Source of the DNA: Desmodesmus armatus
Taxonomy: Eukaryota > Chlorophyta > Chlorophyceae > Sphaeropleales > Scenedesmaceae
DNA: 64,000 bases
Assembly (NCBI GenBank): GCA_007449985.2
Contig: VIIQ02000237.1
Location: forward strand, 62,001-126,000
Direction of reading: 5' to 3'
Part shown: positions 23,165 through 36,166 of the stretch, piece by piece
Numbering within the stretch: the stretch's first letter is position 1
Layout of the letters: every line of letters starts with the position of its first letter
The notes under the pieces: model-generated
Databases searched by the model: none
Told to the model about the DNA's origin: nothing
What the model saw: the letters and a program-made list of their open reading frames with translations, nothing else
Program-made: the position numbers and the translations under genes

Positions 23165-25047
23165 ACTATGTGGCTTCTGTGCAGCACAATCTGCGGACGG
23201 TTGGCAACTATGCAGAGGTCCCGTCGACAGATGGTTCAACAAGCATAGAGGAGGCTGCTGCTCAGATAGCCTTGGCCGCCAGAGAGCATGCTGGTGACCT
23301 GTATGACAGAGTTACTGACCAGTCATTGCGTACTGCAATGGCAGTACTGCCGGTGGCTAAAGCCATAGGGAAGGACCACAAGGTTCCCTGGGCTATGCGG
23401 TTTTTGGCAGCTAGTAATAACACAGGTTTGACAGATGCAGCTAAGTGGAGTACATGTTTGTTGCGGGCTGTGCAGCCGGCTTGAGGGGCACAATGGCGTG
23501 GTTTGTGGGAGGCCTTCCCTCAGGAGGCCTTGCGGGCTGCCGGAATTTCAGCGGACAACCCCATGCCGTGGTTCATCAATAGCACTGCTCAGCTTGTGGG
23601 CATGGTGGCAGCTTTCTCTCACTCTGGGATGTCACAAGCAGATTCTGATGCAGGAGGCGGTTTTGAAGCCCTTGATGTTGAGAAACTGTATGACATGATT
23701 TTGAGCGATGACTTGGTTGCAGACATGCTTGCTTGCGTGCGTACAGCGTGGCGTTGGTATCATGCAGATGAGCCTGATGCATTGCAACCACCCTTGCTTG
23801 CTGGCCAGGATGCAGACCCGATGGATGTATTTTTGGATGGTTGTTTGGTTGTGTTTGCTGATAAGAATGTCCCTGCTGAGTTTGTACCGGGGGGTAGTAC
23901 GGCCGTTCGAAGGCTCTTCGGCAACCCTCACCCAGAGCCCAACCAGGGAGCCGGTATGTGGAATGACTCCCTCGGACATGACAAGAAGAAAGGTGCTTTC
24001 TGTGTGTTTTCCCTTACCAAAGCATGTGCATTGGTTGAGTTGATTGTGCGCACGTCTTATGTGCGGTTTGGGCAGACCGTGTACCACCAGACCACAGGTA
24101 TCCCCATGGGGGTGAACCCTGGTGTGTACCTTGCCAACTTCTACCTCTACCAGAATGAGCTGCGGTTCTTTATGCAGTTTTACCACCTGTTTCATAGGTT
24201 CCCGCCAGCCTTGCAGACCCCTGAAGGAGAGTTTCCCAATAGTGCAGCGGTGCAGTACATTGACTGCAAGAATGAGCAACATGTGTTGGACCATGCTACA
24301 CCTGGCCAGATAGGTGATGCAGTCTTGTATGTTCTTTACTGGTTCCGTTTTGTGGTCCGTTTTGTGGATGATGTCATCACAGGTCCTAACATGAATCTGA
24401 AGCGACTGGTCAATGTGACGGATTCTGTGCTGGGGGGCCTCATCAAAGGTATATATCCCAGTTATCTTAATTTGAAAGCATCTAAGCCTGCAGATGAGGC
24501 TGTGCCACCTCACGCTGCACTGCGTTGCAACGCATTGGATGTTACTATTGTATCCAGGGCCGTTCCACGTCTTGATGGTGTTGGTGTTGTGATGGTGGCT
24601 TCTACCCAGCAGTATGACAAGCGCAGAGAGCCTTGTTTCAACGGTTTGCCTGTGACCAGGTTCGGTCATGACCGACGTGATCACGTGTCGAGCAACGTAG
24701 CGGACTCGGTCCACAACAGCGTTGTGATGAGTGCTCTGAACCGGCACCTTGTAGCATGTGGTGATTTTGACAATTTTGTACTGGAAGTAGCACGCATGGT
24801 CGTGGCACTTCGCAGGTCTGATTATTCGGCCCGTAAAGTGTGGCGCGCTGTCAAACGTTTCGTTGTGTATCGCGCAGCATATCGTTTTGGGGAGACTAAC
24901 GCTATGTATTTGTTTGCCAGCATTTACTATGAGTTCTGTCTCCAATCTGGGCTCCCGCAACCCTTTGCGAGGAAGCCTCTGAAGGAGCATTTCCATCGTT
25001 TCTGGGATGCTGAGAAGCGCATGTATCGAGCTAGGCTGCCCTGTTGA
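23165..25047 (+). pseudogene. Reverse transcriptase-like retroelement fragment
   Basis: An open frame runs from about 23165 to the stop at 25047, interrupted by one in-frame TGA at 23482-23484; downstream of that stop it is 514 codons. Recognisable RT features are TTGIPMGVNPGVYLANFYLY (the GIPMG...A(N/D)xxL motif-B region) and RFVDDVITGP in the position of the (Y/F)xDD catalytic loop. The GIPMG form is typical of Penelope-like and related RTs rather than LTR retroelements. No GIY-YIG, integrase, RNase H or gag was recognised on either side. It lies antisense between probable exons of gene D. The in-frame stop and apparent 5' truncation suggest a dead insertion, though the long open frame implies a fairly recent one. 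The lineage is tentative. Confidence 0.65.
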
Positions 25048-25972
25048 TGGTGGGAAACAACTGGTGTTACTGTAAAAACCGCTGCTTTGTCTGGTGCGTG
25101 CTGTACACTGCAAACTGCCTGTCCATTGTTGCACGCACACATGCTGGGCTGTTAGCCCATCATGCGCCAGCCTTGCACACCGTTCAAGGGACAACGCCAG
25201 TGAAATCACACGCACATAAACCCCTTCTGCCCCCCTCCTTGTCCCGCCTAGAGGAGTGGTTCTTCCCTCTCCGCCCACTGCGCCCACTTCAGCAACACAG
25301 CATGCATGCCAGATGCTACATGTTCACATGGGGAGCTGCATGCAGCCCGTGTCAGTGTCCCACACTCTGTGTCAACATACACATGCGTTGCTAGCCACAC
25401 CTGCTCACTTGTCTGGAAAGATATGTCATTGTTTGTGTTAGCAGGTCAAACGCCTGCCTGAACCCTGGACATGACATCCACCAGACCTACATTACCGTCT
25501 ACCCTCGTCCTGGACAATCAAGACGCCTCAAGCCACACTAGACAAGCCCTGCATGTGTTCAAGCTTGTTTTTGCAGGCCCGACTGACGACCCTGTTGCCT
25601 TCCAAAATGCTTCATTGTGCCTGCAGGTAATTTCTAGTGGGACAAGGGGGACTTATTGCCTGCCATGCCATAGGGAGAGTTGTGGCCCCTCTAAGCAGTC
25701 TCGATATCACATCTATGCAGTCATAGCAGCTCTATGCAGCCAGACAGCAGCAACAGTCAAGCAGCAAGCAGCAAGCAGCAAGCAGCCAGCCGAGGTCTGG
25801 AGGGTGCTGGAGAGGGAGGAGGCAAGCGATCAGGTGAACGTTTTCCGATTTAATTGATGGTAATACATAGTTTGTTGCTGGGCGTACCCACGCCCTTATA
25901 CTTAACTTCGGACTGTCACAACTTTGGATGGTGGATGGATTGGCTGGATGCACACTTTGTGTCAACACACAC
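25048..25972. other. Probable intron / 3' flank of the retroelement
   Basis: No gene was supported. A short plus-strand stretch at about 25577-25630 is bounded by CAG and GTAATT and could be read as an exon, but nothing links to it. (AGC)n repeats lie at about 25760-25790. Confidence 0.35.
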
Positions 25973-26079
25973 CTGTAAGCGAGGATCCGCCCCATGCCCC
26001 AAAGCCACCAGCCCAGCTGATGCGCCAGTGAGCATCAAACCCCTCAACAGCCGCCGCAGCAGCGAACGCTTCTTCTTCC

Positions 26080-26115
<36 letters not shown>

Positions 26116-26145
26116 GGGGTGCTGCTGCCCCCTTGACAACAGCAC

Positions 26146-26183
<38 letters not shown>

Positions 26184-26861
26184 GGCTGCGGCAGCTGGGG
26201 GTAGTGGCTGCTAGTGTTGCTGTTGTTACTGTTGACTGCAAAGGGGTTTGGAAGCAGCAGGGCCTCCCCATCTGCGTCACTGTTGATGCTGCTGCTGCGC
26301 AGGACTGGCGGGGGCAGCTTCCTGCTGCTCAGTGATGCATGCGGCTCCTGCACGTGCAGCAAAAGCAGCACAAGCAGCACAAGCGAGTTAACTGAATGCA
26401 TAGAAGGGGAATCAGTGTATGAGTGAGTGTGTTGATTCCAGCTACTATATGGGCATCAAACCAAAGTGCGCATGACTGGCGGGGCAGCTTCCTGCTGCTC
26501 ACTGATGCATGCGGCTGCTGCAAACACAGCCAGGAGCCAGTGCAAGCAGTATGTTGACTGGGTGCATAGACAAGGATGTTAGGGTGCCCAGCATCCCCTA
26601 GCCAGTGATTCTAGCCCAGCTGCTGCTGGCTCTGCAGTCACGAGTGAACAGAAACCCCATACAAACGGAGACTTCATACAAAACAAGGCAGAACACTACT
26701 CGGTGTGTTCGTAACAGGGGGTGGGGGGCAGGGCGGACATCTGGGCAACCTTGCCTGGCGAAAGCTGAACGAAAACGCATTGCTGCTCACCGTGCTTGCT
26801 GTTGCTGCTGCGTTGCTCCTGTGTGACTGCAAGAAGGCTGCCACCACATCTGGAGGGGGGC
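25973..26861 (-). CDS. Two exons of a Gln-rich minus-strand protein, possibly 5' part of D
   Basis: Exon 26861-26791 codes PPPDVVAAFLQSHRSN and ends in phase 0; exon 26347-25973 (125 codons, phase 0/0) begins EPHASLSSRKLPPPVLRSSS. It then has NSDADGEALLLPNPFAVN, two poly-Gln runs and a basic segment KKKRSLLRRLLRGLML. Both have GT..AG borders. An incomplete copy of the start of the second exon with its own acceptor lies upstream at 26517-26472 (HASVSSRKLP). The two exons fit each other in phase. Linking them to coiled-coil gene D is inference: an exon between 25973 and 22886 would be needed because the phases do not meet directly. No function is suggested by the sequence. Confidence 0.45.
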
Positions 26862-28113
26862 CTGCGCAGGGGCCAGGGCAGCATAGCACAGCACAGCACA
26901 GCAACAGAGGCAGCAGGGTTGCGCAAAAGATGACAGACCCGCAGGACACTGCAAGAACATGTTAGTAACATGCTAGTTGGTGGCACACACTGCTGCCGAG
27001 GGTGGGGGATGTTGGAGAACGTGTGTGATTGACTGCACAGGCACGCACAATTAATTATTCCCTCATCGCTCATCGCTATCATCAAGCGCAAAGGCACTCA
27101 TGTAGTTCGGCGGCACAAAGGGCTTTGCTGGCGCTGATCATTTTGGGGTTCAGCTGCTAGGGCTCTCTGTTAGGTGCGGCAGCCTTGAGAGGTGTAACTA
27201 GTGGAGTGTTGAAACAGGTGTCGCACCTGCTCCTGCTGCTGGTGAGGTGGGTGCGCTGTCATCATCTTCGCGGTCTGTGTGTTGAGCAGCAGCATATGCA
27301 TGCGGGGAGGACGCGTCAACATAGCAATGCCAAGAGAAGGGGGGGGGGGGGTACAGTCACTGGTAGTGCTGTTGGCACCACTTGCTGCTATGCAATGGTG
27401 CAGGATGCTGCACGCTTTACAAACAGCTGAATAGTGTCCACTCGTGTGATTGGATTTGACCGTTGAGACCAGACCTGGTTGAGGCATGTGCCCAGATGTG
27501 CTTGCTGTGTTGTGTCAGTCTTGGGTTCCTCCATGCATGCATGCATGACACTGGGCTGACGCTGGGGACCTAATAAGGGACCAATGAAGGTAAGACTGTG
27601 TCTCAAAGTTACCTGTTGAACGCCTGTGGGCGTGATGCTGGTGCTCCAGAGGGACTGCCCCCCAGTCGCTGCTCACTGCCCCCCAGCCAGTGCCATGGAA
27701 CATGTGATCTTCATGCTGCGCCATCATAAGGTCGAATTACAGGTGTGAGGGCGTTTTCACTGTGTTTTGACAGGTGATGAGAGTGCACTTCGCTCAGCTG
27801 CCAATGCCAGGGTGTGTCTTGATTTTGAAAGATCAGTGAGCACAAAACAGAGCACAACGAAATCAGTAGTGAGATTGATGCACACCAACACGAATGAACG
27901 CTGGGCAGGCATGGACAACCGCAAAACTGCATTGCATAGATCACAACAAAATTGAAACCTGTCAGCAGCAAGTTGCCGTATGTGCGCCAGATACAGATAC
28001 GTTTGCCCTTACAGCAACAGTATTACGACGTTAGTGCGTTCAGGCAACAACCCGCATGGTCCTCCATGCGGTCGATATCTTGCTCAGCAGCGTCCGTGCT
28101 GCGTTGATCATTG

Positions 28114-30607
28114 ATGGCAATCGTTGAACATAAGCCGGGGTTTGAGTACCCCTGGCTCAAGGAGGCTCCAGTGTACTCAAATGCCTTCAGACTCAACATC
28201 CGAGCTTTTCTGGCTGGCCCCTGGTCGCGCAGGGTGGCCATAGCCGGCGTCCACAAGGCATCCGCGTACATTGTGCAGCTCAAGTCCTCACAGGGCACTA
28301 CGCTGCTGCATGTCTATGAGGAAAGGCTTAATGACAAGGATGGTGGTGTCTGTGACCAGTGCAGATGCATGGGTGAGCAGCAGGGCCTGCTGGATACCTT
28401 CATCAGCTACTACTACACCAGCACACTTGATCAGCACCTGCAGCACACAGCAGCAGCCGTACATGGCGCACAGCAGGCCGGTGGCCCTTGTTGGTACTGT
28501 TGTGCTGCCACGGCCCCAGCACAGGCACCAGGCAGCCTGCACGCAGCCCTGCTCCATCTCATTTGCATTGAGAGCCTCGCAGCATCCCGATCCACCGTGT
28601 ACTGGCCGCCCCACCGGCCTACTGCTCTGCTGCTGTGCGTCCTGCAGGATGGCAGAACCACCCAGTCTCCAACTCCCGCTTCCACTTCATTATCCCAGCA
28701 GAGTCAACGGTGGAGGACCCCAGCAGCCTCATGGCTCTCGTGGAGGGAAAGTACAGCGGCATCATCCCGTCCAGCACACCTGGCAGCCCCCAGCACAGGC
28801 GGAGGGTGCAGGAGGGAGGACGTGTACAACACAGCGGAGTCTGTGTTCGAAAGCAAGGACCACTTGCTGCACGGCATGCTGCACCTCAACGGATACGGCC
28901 ACCTGCTGCGCATGAACGGCGCGCAGGGCGGCAGCAGGACGCTCATAGGTGCGCACGGGGCAGGCGCGCCTCCGGGGATGTATGCATGTTGCCTGTTGGT
29001 GTGTTTGGTGGTGGTGGGTGGGGTGGAGCAGGGGTGGGGAGACCAGAAGGGGTGATGGGCGCGCCTGGTGTCAGAGGTGTGTGGAGGGTGTGGCACGTGT
29101 TAGGCATAGAGGTTGCATGTGTGCGCGCACTGTGCATGTAGGCGTGTATGCTTCGCCGCTTGCGCAGGCAAGTTGCAACTGGCCGGATGCGCGGCTGCTG
29201 GAAGTCTCGCAGCGGTTATGGCGTGCGGGGCTAGATGTGCGCACGGGGCTCGTTTGGTGCTTTAAACCATCTTAACGTTAGCACCACCTCCTCTCCTTCT
29301 GTTTTGTGCCAAATGGGTGGCAGGACACTGGAATCGTCGTGTATACCTCGTGCGCGCTGGCTTACCTATTGGCAGGTTCTGCACGACAGTCGCCTCATCT
29401 GGTTGGTGATGCTGCGCACGTCCCATATTGTCCTGCACCCCTCACAACCCTCTCCTGCGCAAGCCAACCAGTTCAAAAGCAAGCGCAACAGCCCATCTCC
29501 CCACCCCCTGTCTTACGTCTGTTTGACTGAAACTCGCTTTGCTCGCGCACTGTGCTGGGCTGGTTGTGCCTGCCCTCTGTGGTGTGCAGGCAAGCAGCTG
29601 CTGTCTGTGTGGGACTCGCTGTGCCAGCTGCTGCGCGCGCGGCAGGTGTCGGTCGAGGATGTGTCCAACAAGTCGGGCATGCTGCTGCGCGTGCTGCACA
29701 CAGCTGCCTTCGGCACCACATGGTGAGTGGGAGACCACGACGCGTCTTGTGTATCCACCCTGCGCATTCACATGCGCCTGCGGCTGTGGTGGTGTGTATG
29801 TGGGCGTGCTGGTGAACCTGCCCAAGCCAGCACACGCTACCCCCCTTGCTGTCTATGGGCCTTCACCATCAGGACGGGCTAGTGAGCTTGCCACCGGCAT
29901 CTTCCTCACGCACCTGCTGGCTGCTTGGTTGGCCTGTACTGCTGTTGCCGCCACAGGTATGGCAAGTTCGGGTACGACTTTGGCCGCGGCAGCTACAACA
30001 TCTCGCCCCAGCAGTACGCGGCGGCAGTGGCGCATGTGGGCGGGGCGCCCCTGGAGCGCATTGCAGGAGACTTTGCGCTGCTGCAGGGGGAGCCGATGCA
30101 GCAGTGCTGCAGACCTACACCAGCAGAGGTAGGGGGGTTCGCGCTGCAGCAGCAGATCGGGCGTGCTTGAAAGTAGGTGCCAGTTGCCGTGCGCGCTGTT
30201 GTGCCCTGCACACGATGATGGTCGGAACATAGTCTGCACTGCACTTACTTTGGCTTGTGAGCTGCGCATGCGACACCTGTCGCTTTGTACAGAGTGTGTG
30301 CGTCCCTGTTTCCTCCCCACGTGTGCTGTTCACACACTGGGATACAACCTCATCTTCGTATGTGCCCTGCGCTTGCGGCAACTCTGCTGCAACCTTTCAC
30401 ACTTGCTTTGTGCAGGCGACCCTGTCTTCACGCTGGGCCAGCTGTTGCGGCGTCTGCTGGACATCAGCGCCCGGCCAGCATCCCTAGCGGCCCTGTTCCC
30501 GCCGCCGCCAGGCTGGCAGGAGCCGCCGCCCTACCCGCTGCTGCTGGCGGCCAAGCCCCCTGAGAAGGCAGCGGGGGTGGAGGGGCCCCGGCCCAAGTCA
30601 GCGAGAG
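28114..30607 (+). other. N-terminal MMD1/MS1-type domain (exons 1-5)
   Basis: Order of family blocks: LNIRAFLAGP and HVYEERLND (exon 1), VCDQCRCMG split by a phase-1 intron before WQNHPVSNSRFHFIIP (exon 2), VYNTAESVFESKDHLLHGML and HLNGYGHLLRMNG (exon 2), WDSLCQLLRARQVSVEDVSN (exon 3), W|YGKFGYDFGRGSYNIS (exon 4), VFTLGQLLRRLLDI (exon 5). Spacing and order agree with plant MMD1/MS1 proteins. ATG 28114 follows an in-frame TGA at 28105 and is the first ATG of the frame. Exon 2 changes from frame 0 to frame 1 between about 28770 and 28825, and exon 4 changes frame shortly before its donor; both shifts are needed to keep the family blocks. Confidence 0.75.
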
Positions 30608-33600
30608 GTGAGGGGACCTGTGTGGAGACGTGTAGGCACCGCAGCGCAGCACAGCACAGCACAGCCTTGATTCACTACCGTGGGTCTTTCACCCAAAACC
30701 TCGCCTGCACGTTGCTTTCCTGCATTTGAAGCTAGGGATCGGGTGGGGATGTGTGATGGTATACGGTGCATGGCACACTTTAATTGCAGGGTGTTGTCAG
30801 CCTCAGCGCTGCGTCTGACCATGCTTGTGCCATGCTGTGTCTGTTGCTCGTATATTCTCCTATCTCTCACCCGCCTTGCTGTTTGCCGCTGGAACACCCA
30901 GGCACCAAGCGCAACCGATCGCTGTCAGCAAGCCCGTTGCCGGGCACGTTGGCAGCAGCAGTGGCAGCAGTCAGCGCCCGCTCTGACGGCCGCTCACCCA
31001 GCCCCCTCACCCCCAACACAGCAGCGGCAGCAGAGGGACCTGCTGCTGCTGCTGCTGCTGGGCCAGCAGCAGGGAACTCGCAGGCTGCGGCGGCAGCTGC
31101 TGGCAGTGTGGATTCAAGGGGTGGCCAGCAGCAGCAGCAGCAGCAGCAGCAGGGCTCTGCTAGGGCTGCCCGGCCCAAGCTGAGGTTGGGGAAGGTCCCT
31201 GGGGCCACTCCTGCAGCACTGCAAGCAGCAGCAGCAGCAGCTGGCGGTGGCGGTGTTGGCAGCAGCGGCAGGGGCACCAAGCAGCGGGCAGGGGGCGAGG
31301 CGACGCCCCCTCCTGACAGCAGCAGCGGCAGGCCGCCCTCAGGGTTGGGCGTGGCTGCTGGTGCTGCTGGTGCGGCAGGGCCTGGGCAGCAGCCTGAGTC
31401 TGGCACTCCTAAGGGTGAGGGTGTGCTGGAGCAGCTCTCAGAGTTGGACCTTGCTGCGGCGGCTGCAGCAGCTGCAGCAGCAGCCGCCGCGGCGGCAGCT
31501 GCGGAAGCTCAACTGCAGCACCAACAGCAGCAGCAGCTGGGGGAGGGCGTTCGGTTGAACCCGCCTGCCGTTGCGGCAGCAGCTGAGGAGTGGCAAGCAG
31601 TGCTCGCCCCAGCAGAAGCAGCAGCAGCAGAAGAAGGTGATGCCTCTTTGCAGCAGCCGGTAGCAGCAGCAGCAGCAGGTGATGCTGCTGATGCTGCTGC
31701 AGTGGACTGGCAGAAGCTTGCTGCGGGATGGACGCGCATGGCTGCTGCTCTCGGCATCGGCAGCTATGACACCGACCCAAGGCCCTATGCTGCCAGTCCA
31801 GACCCCACCCGCCGCCCCCGCAAGCGCTTCAGGGGCGGACGGTCCAGGCACTCTGAGGGCGGCGATGCTGCCGCTGCTTCTGCTGCTGCCGCAACCGGGC
31901 CAGAGCCGCCGCCTGCTGCAGCAGGACCTGCAGCAGCTGTGCCAGCAGCAGCAGCGGCAGCTGGTGACGGCAGCAGTGAGGGTCCGGTGCTGCAGCCGCC
32001 ACCGCCGGCGGCGCTGTTGAGCAGGTTTGGGCGGCACCAACACGACGCTCTGCTGCTCAAGCTGGTCAAGGTGCTCAAGGTAAGGGTGCGAGGGATGCGT
32101 TGCTGGTATGTCACCACGTGATATGATTGAGAGTCACATGTCTGTAAGTTATTGGTGAATGAGGGAACGCGCCGAGGGGGGTGGGGCATCAGTTTGAGGA
32201 CAAGCAGCACACCAGACATGACAACCGCTCGGCTGCTCAAGCTAGTGAAGGTGCTCAAGGTAAGGGTGTGAGGGATGCGTTGCTGGTGTGTTCGTACGTA
32301 ATGTGATTGGATGTCTGTGTGAGACACTAAGCTTTATGACAGTCGTGTGTATGTCAATGGTTGAATACGGGCGGAGAAACGTGCGCTCGTGCGGGAGGGG
32401 GGTGGGGCATCAGGTCGTAGGACAAGTAGCAGAGTAGACATGACATCCGCCCGGCTGCTCAAGCTGGTGAAGGTGCTCATGCAGAGGGCATGAGGGTGCC
32501 AGGCAAACTTGTTCAGCGTGCACATACGCAATGGTGCGGGGGGGGGGGGGGGGGCTGCCTGCGTGTGCCTGTAACCCCCGTATTTGTCTGTGCCTCATCG
32601 CAAGTGCTCGTCTGTCTGCATTTGTCAAGTTGAATCTTGAAGATTTTATCCTTGAGGGTCACCTGCACAATGTTCATAGCCTCATATTGTGGGTTTTAGG
32701 AGATTTTTTGCCGACCGTCGCGCTTGCAGGACCACGGTGGTTGGATGCCTCAAGAGCAGATGTTCTTCATCCTACGCCGCACCGCAGCAGGCAGCAGCGG
32801 CGGGGGCGCCGGCCTACTGTCCCCGCAGCACCAGCAGCTGGCAGCCGCCCGGGCGTCCACAGCTGGAGCAGCAGCAGCAGCTGCATGGGACGACCACCAG
32901 CAGCAGCAGCAGGCAGTGGCTGAGGAGCGAACAGCAGCAGCAGCAGCAGGGGCAGCGAGTGCGCCTGCTGAGAAACAGGCGGGAGCTGCCCAGGCTGCTG
33001 CACCAGGGGCCGAGGGCGCAGCAGCAGCAGCAACGGTGGCAGCAGCAGCAGCAACAGCGGCGGGGGCGGCGGCAGCGGCTGGTGGGGTTGTTGAGGCAGG
33101 GGGTGTGGGTGGTGATGTCCTCCAGGCAGCAGAGCATGAGGAATTGGTGCGGGCTGTGCTCAACTACCTGGCACACGACCACCTCATACGCCTGCCTGCA
33201 GGGGCGCTGGGCGGCGACGTCAGCAGCAGCAGCAGCAGCAGCAGCAGTTGGCTGCTGCAGAAGGTGGTTGCGGCGGATGGTGCTGAGCGGCTGCAGCTGC
33301 TGCCCGCGCCAGCAGCAGCGGCGGCGGAGGCGCAGGCCACAGCCGTACCAGGAGCGCCATCTGCTGATGCAGCGGCCACCACTGCTGTGACGTCAGAGGT
33401 GGAAGCCCCTGTCAGCGCAGTGGCAGCCCCTCAGCAGCAGCTCGCAGCAGCACAGACGCCGCCGCGCTCTCAGCAGCAGCAGCAGCAGCGGCGGCCGCAG
33501 CCGCTGGCGCAGCCGCCGGACGCAGTGGAGGGCGAGGGCGGTCCGGTGAGCACGCCTGTCAAGGGAAAGAGATCCAGCAGGACGCCCAGCAAGACCCCAC

Positions 33601-34324
33601 AGAGGCTCAAGGGCCCCTGGTCCAGTGAGCCCTCTGCGCTGCAGCCCCTGCCGGCCTCGCTGCTGCAGCCTATGGGGCTGCGCTGGCAGCAGCAGCAGCA
33701 GCCGCAGGAGGGGCAGCAGCACCGGCAACAGCAGCTGGGGCAAGGTGAGAGCCAAATGCTGGCAGTGCCGGAGGCAGGGGCTGAGGCTGCTGAGCAGGCT
33801 GCTGAAGCACTAGCGGGCGCCCAGCAGCAGCAGCAGCAGCAAGATGCACAGGTTGAGGTGCCTGCTGCAGCTGCAGTGGCTGACCAGCAGCCTGCAGCTG
33901 CAGACGGCTCGACAGTCGACGCTGCGCAGCAGCAGCTGCCTGCTGCAGGGGCAGGTGCTGAGGGGCAGCTGTCTGCGGCACAGCAGCAGCCTCTTGTGTT
34001 GGAGGAGGGCATCGGCAGCCGGGAGCTCAGCCCAGCAGCAGCAGATGCGGCTGGTGCAGGGGTGGCTGGTGCAGCAGGGCCGGCAGCAGCTGGCCAGCAC
34101 GCTCCTGCTGTTGCAGCAGCTGCTGCTGCAGGCGCAGAGGCTGAACCTCTCCCTGCATCGCCAGCTGCAGGAGCAGGAGAGACGGGGCAAGCTGCTGCTG
34201 CTGCTGCTGCTGTTGCTGGTGCTCCTGTCAGCGCTGTCAACATGGATGTTGATGCAAGAGCAGCGGATGCAGCAGTGTCGCCTCCTCGTTCACCTGAGGG
34301 CATGGACTGGGCTGCTGCGTCACC

Positions 34325-34360
<36 letters not shown>

Positions 34361-36130
34361 CGCCCTTGATCAGCATCAGCAACAAGAAGGCCTGGGTGCA
34401 CAGCAACAACAAGCAGCTGCTGACGCTGCAGCTGACTTGTCTGTGGTTGCTGACCCTGCTGCTTTCAATGTGCCCACACATCCTGATTTGCACCTGCAAC
34501 CAGCAGCAGCAGCAGAGCCGCCGGCTGGCATTGCTGCCGGACGAGACCCTGGCAGCCCTGGTGGCAGCAGTGGCAGGGCGGCGAGCCCCGCTGCTGCAGA
34601 GGCAGCAGCACTGGCTCATGCGACAGCCCAGGTTGCCGCAGCAGTGGCCGCAGGGGATGCAGAGCAGCAGGTGCCTCCTGAACAGCCTGTGAACAAACAC
34701 CTGGCACACGCCGCCGCCTCCGCTGCTGCTGCTGCTGGTGGTGGGGGTGTCGACCGCAAGGACAGCCCTGGTCCTGAAGTCTTCGCTGCTGCTGCCGCTG
34801 CAGCTGCGACGGTGTTGGCAGCTGACGAGGTGGCTGCAGCAGTGCAGCAGCAGGAGCAGCAAGAGGCAGCTGCTGCTGGCGACGACAACGCTGCGGCTGC
34901 AGCTGAGCAGGCTGGGGCAGCGCAGGAGCAGCAGCAGCAGCAAGATGCTGTGCAGGAGCAGCAGCAGCAACAAGAGGATGCTGCGCAGGAACAGCAGCAG
35001 CAGCAGCAGCAGCACATTGCTGCGCAGGAGCAACAGCAGCAGCACCAGCAGCAAGAGGATGCTGCGCAGGAGCAGCAACAGCAGCAGGACGCTGGGCAGG
35101 GGCAGCAGGGTCCCCCACAGCAGCAGCGAGAGGTGGCGGAAGAACAGCAGGTCCATCCTGAACAGCAGCAGCAGCTACTGCAGCAAGATGTTCAGGAGGA
35201 GGAGCAGGTCCCTCCAGGACGACAGCAGCAGCAGCAGCTGGGGCATGGCGTCCATGACGAAGAGGTGGCGTTCCAGGCAGCAGTGGCAGCAGCTGCTGCT
35301 GCAGCAGCAACGCCAGAGCCTGATGCAGCTGCACCCATGCAGGTTGACTCCCCGGCACCAACTGCTGCCATTGATGCTGCGTATGGTGGTGGTAGTGATG
35401 CTGCTGGACACTCCGATGCAGCAGCAGCAGCAGAGGAGGAGCCTGCTGATGTGGCAGCTGCTGCTGAGGCGCCTGCTGCTGCTGCAGCTGACCAGCAGCT
35501 GCAGGAGCAACCTGAAGCTGGTGCCGAGCAGCAGCAGCAGGAACAGCCAGATGTTGCCACTGAGCAGCAGCAGGAGGCAGAAGCTGTTGACACTGCAGCA
35601 CCAGTCTTGGAACAGCAGCAGCAGCCAGGCCATGCGCATGGCGCACCACAGGAACAGCTTGGCGAGCCAGAGCAGCAGCAGGAGCAGGCACAGCAGGGGC
35701 AGCAACCGACAGAGGCTGTGAGTGCTGAACAGCAGCAGCAGACGGCGCTTCCTGAGGCAGCACCAGCGCAGGAGCTGCCTGCAGCTGCTGCTGCTGCTAC
35801 AGCAGCCCCTACTGCTGCTGCCGCTGCAGCTGAGGGCGATGTGGAGATGGCGGATGCCGCCGTAGCTGGCGCAGAGCAGCAGCAGGAGGAGGGGGATGTA
35901 GCCATGGAGTCTGCAGATGCAGTTGCTGCACCGGCTCCTCCTGCTGCTGCTGCTGAGGCCGCTGCTGCTGCACTGGCTCCTCCTGCTGCTGCTGCTGAGG
36001 CCGCTGCTGCTGCACCGGCTGATGCAGAGGGTGCCCCTGCTGCTGCTATTGCTGCTGCTGGTGCTGGCGAGGCAGCAGGTGACAACGCTGCAGCTGCAGC
36101 TGACAGCACCCAACAGCAAGCAGCCCCTGC

Positions 36131-36166
<36 letters not shown>

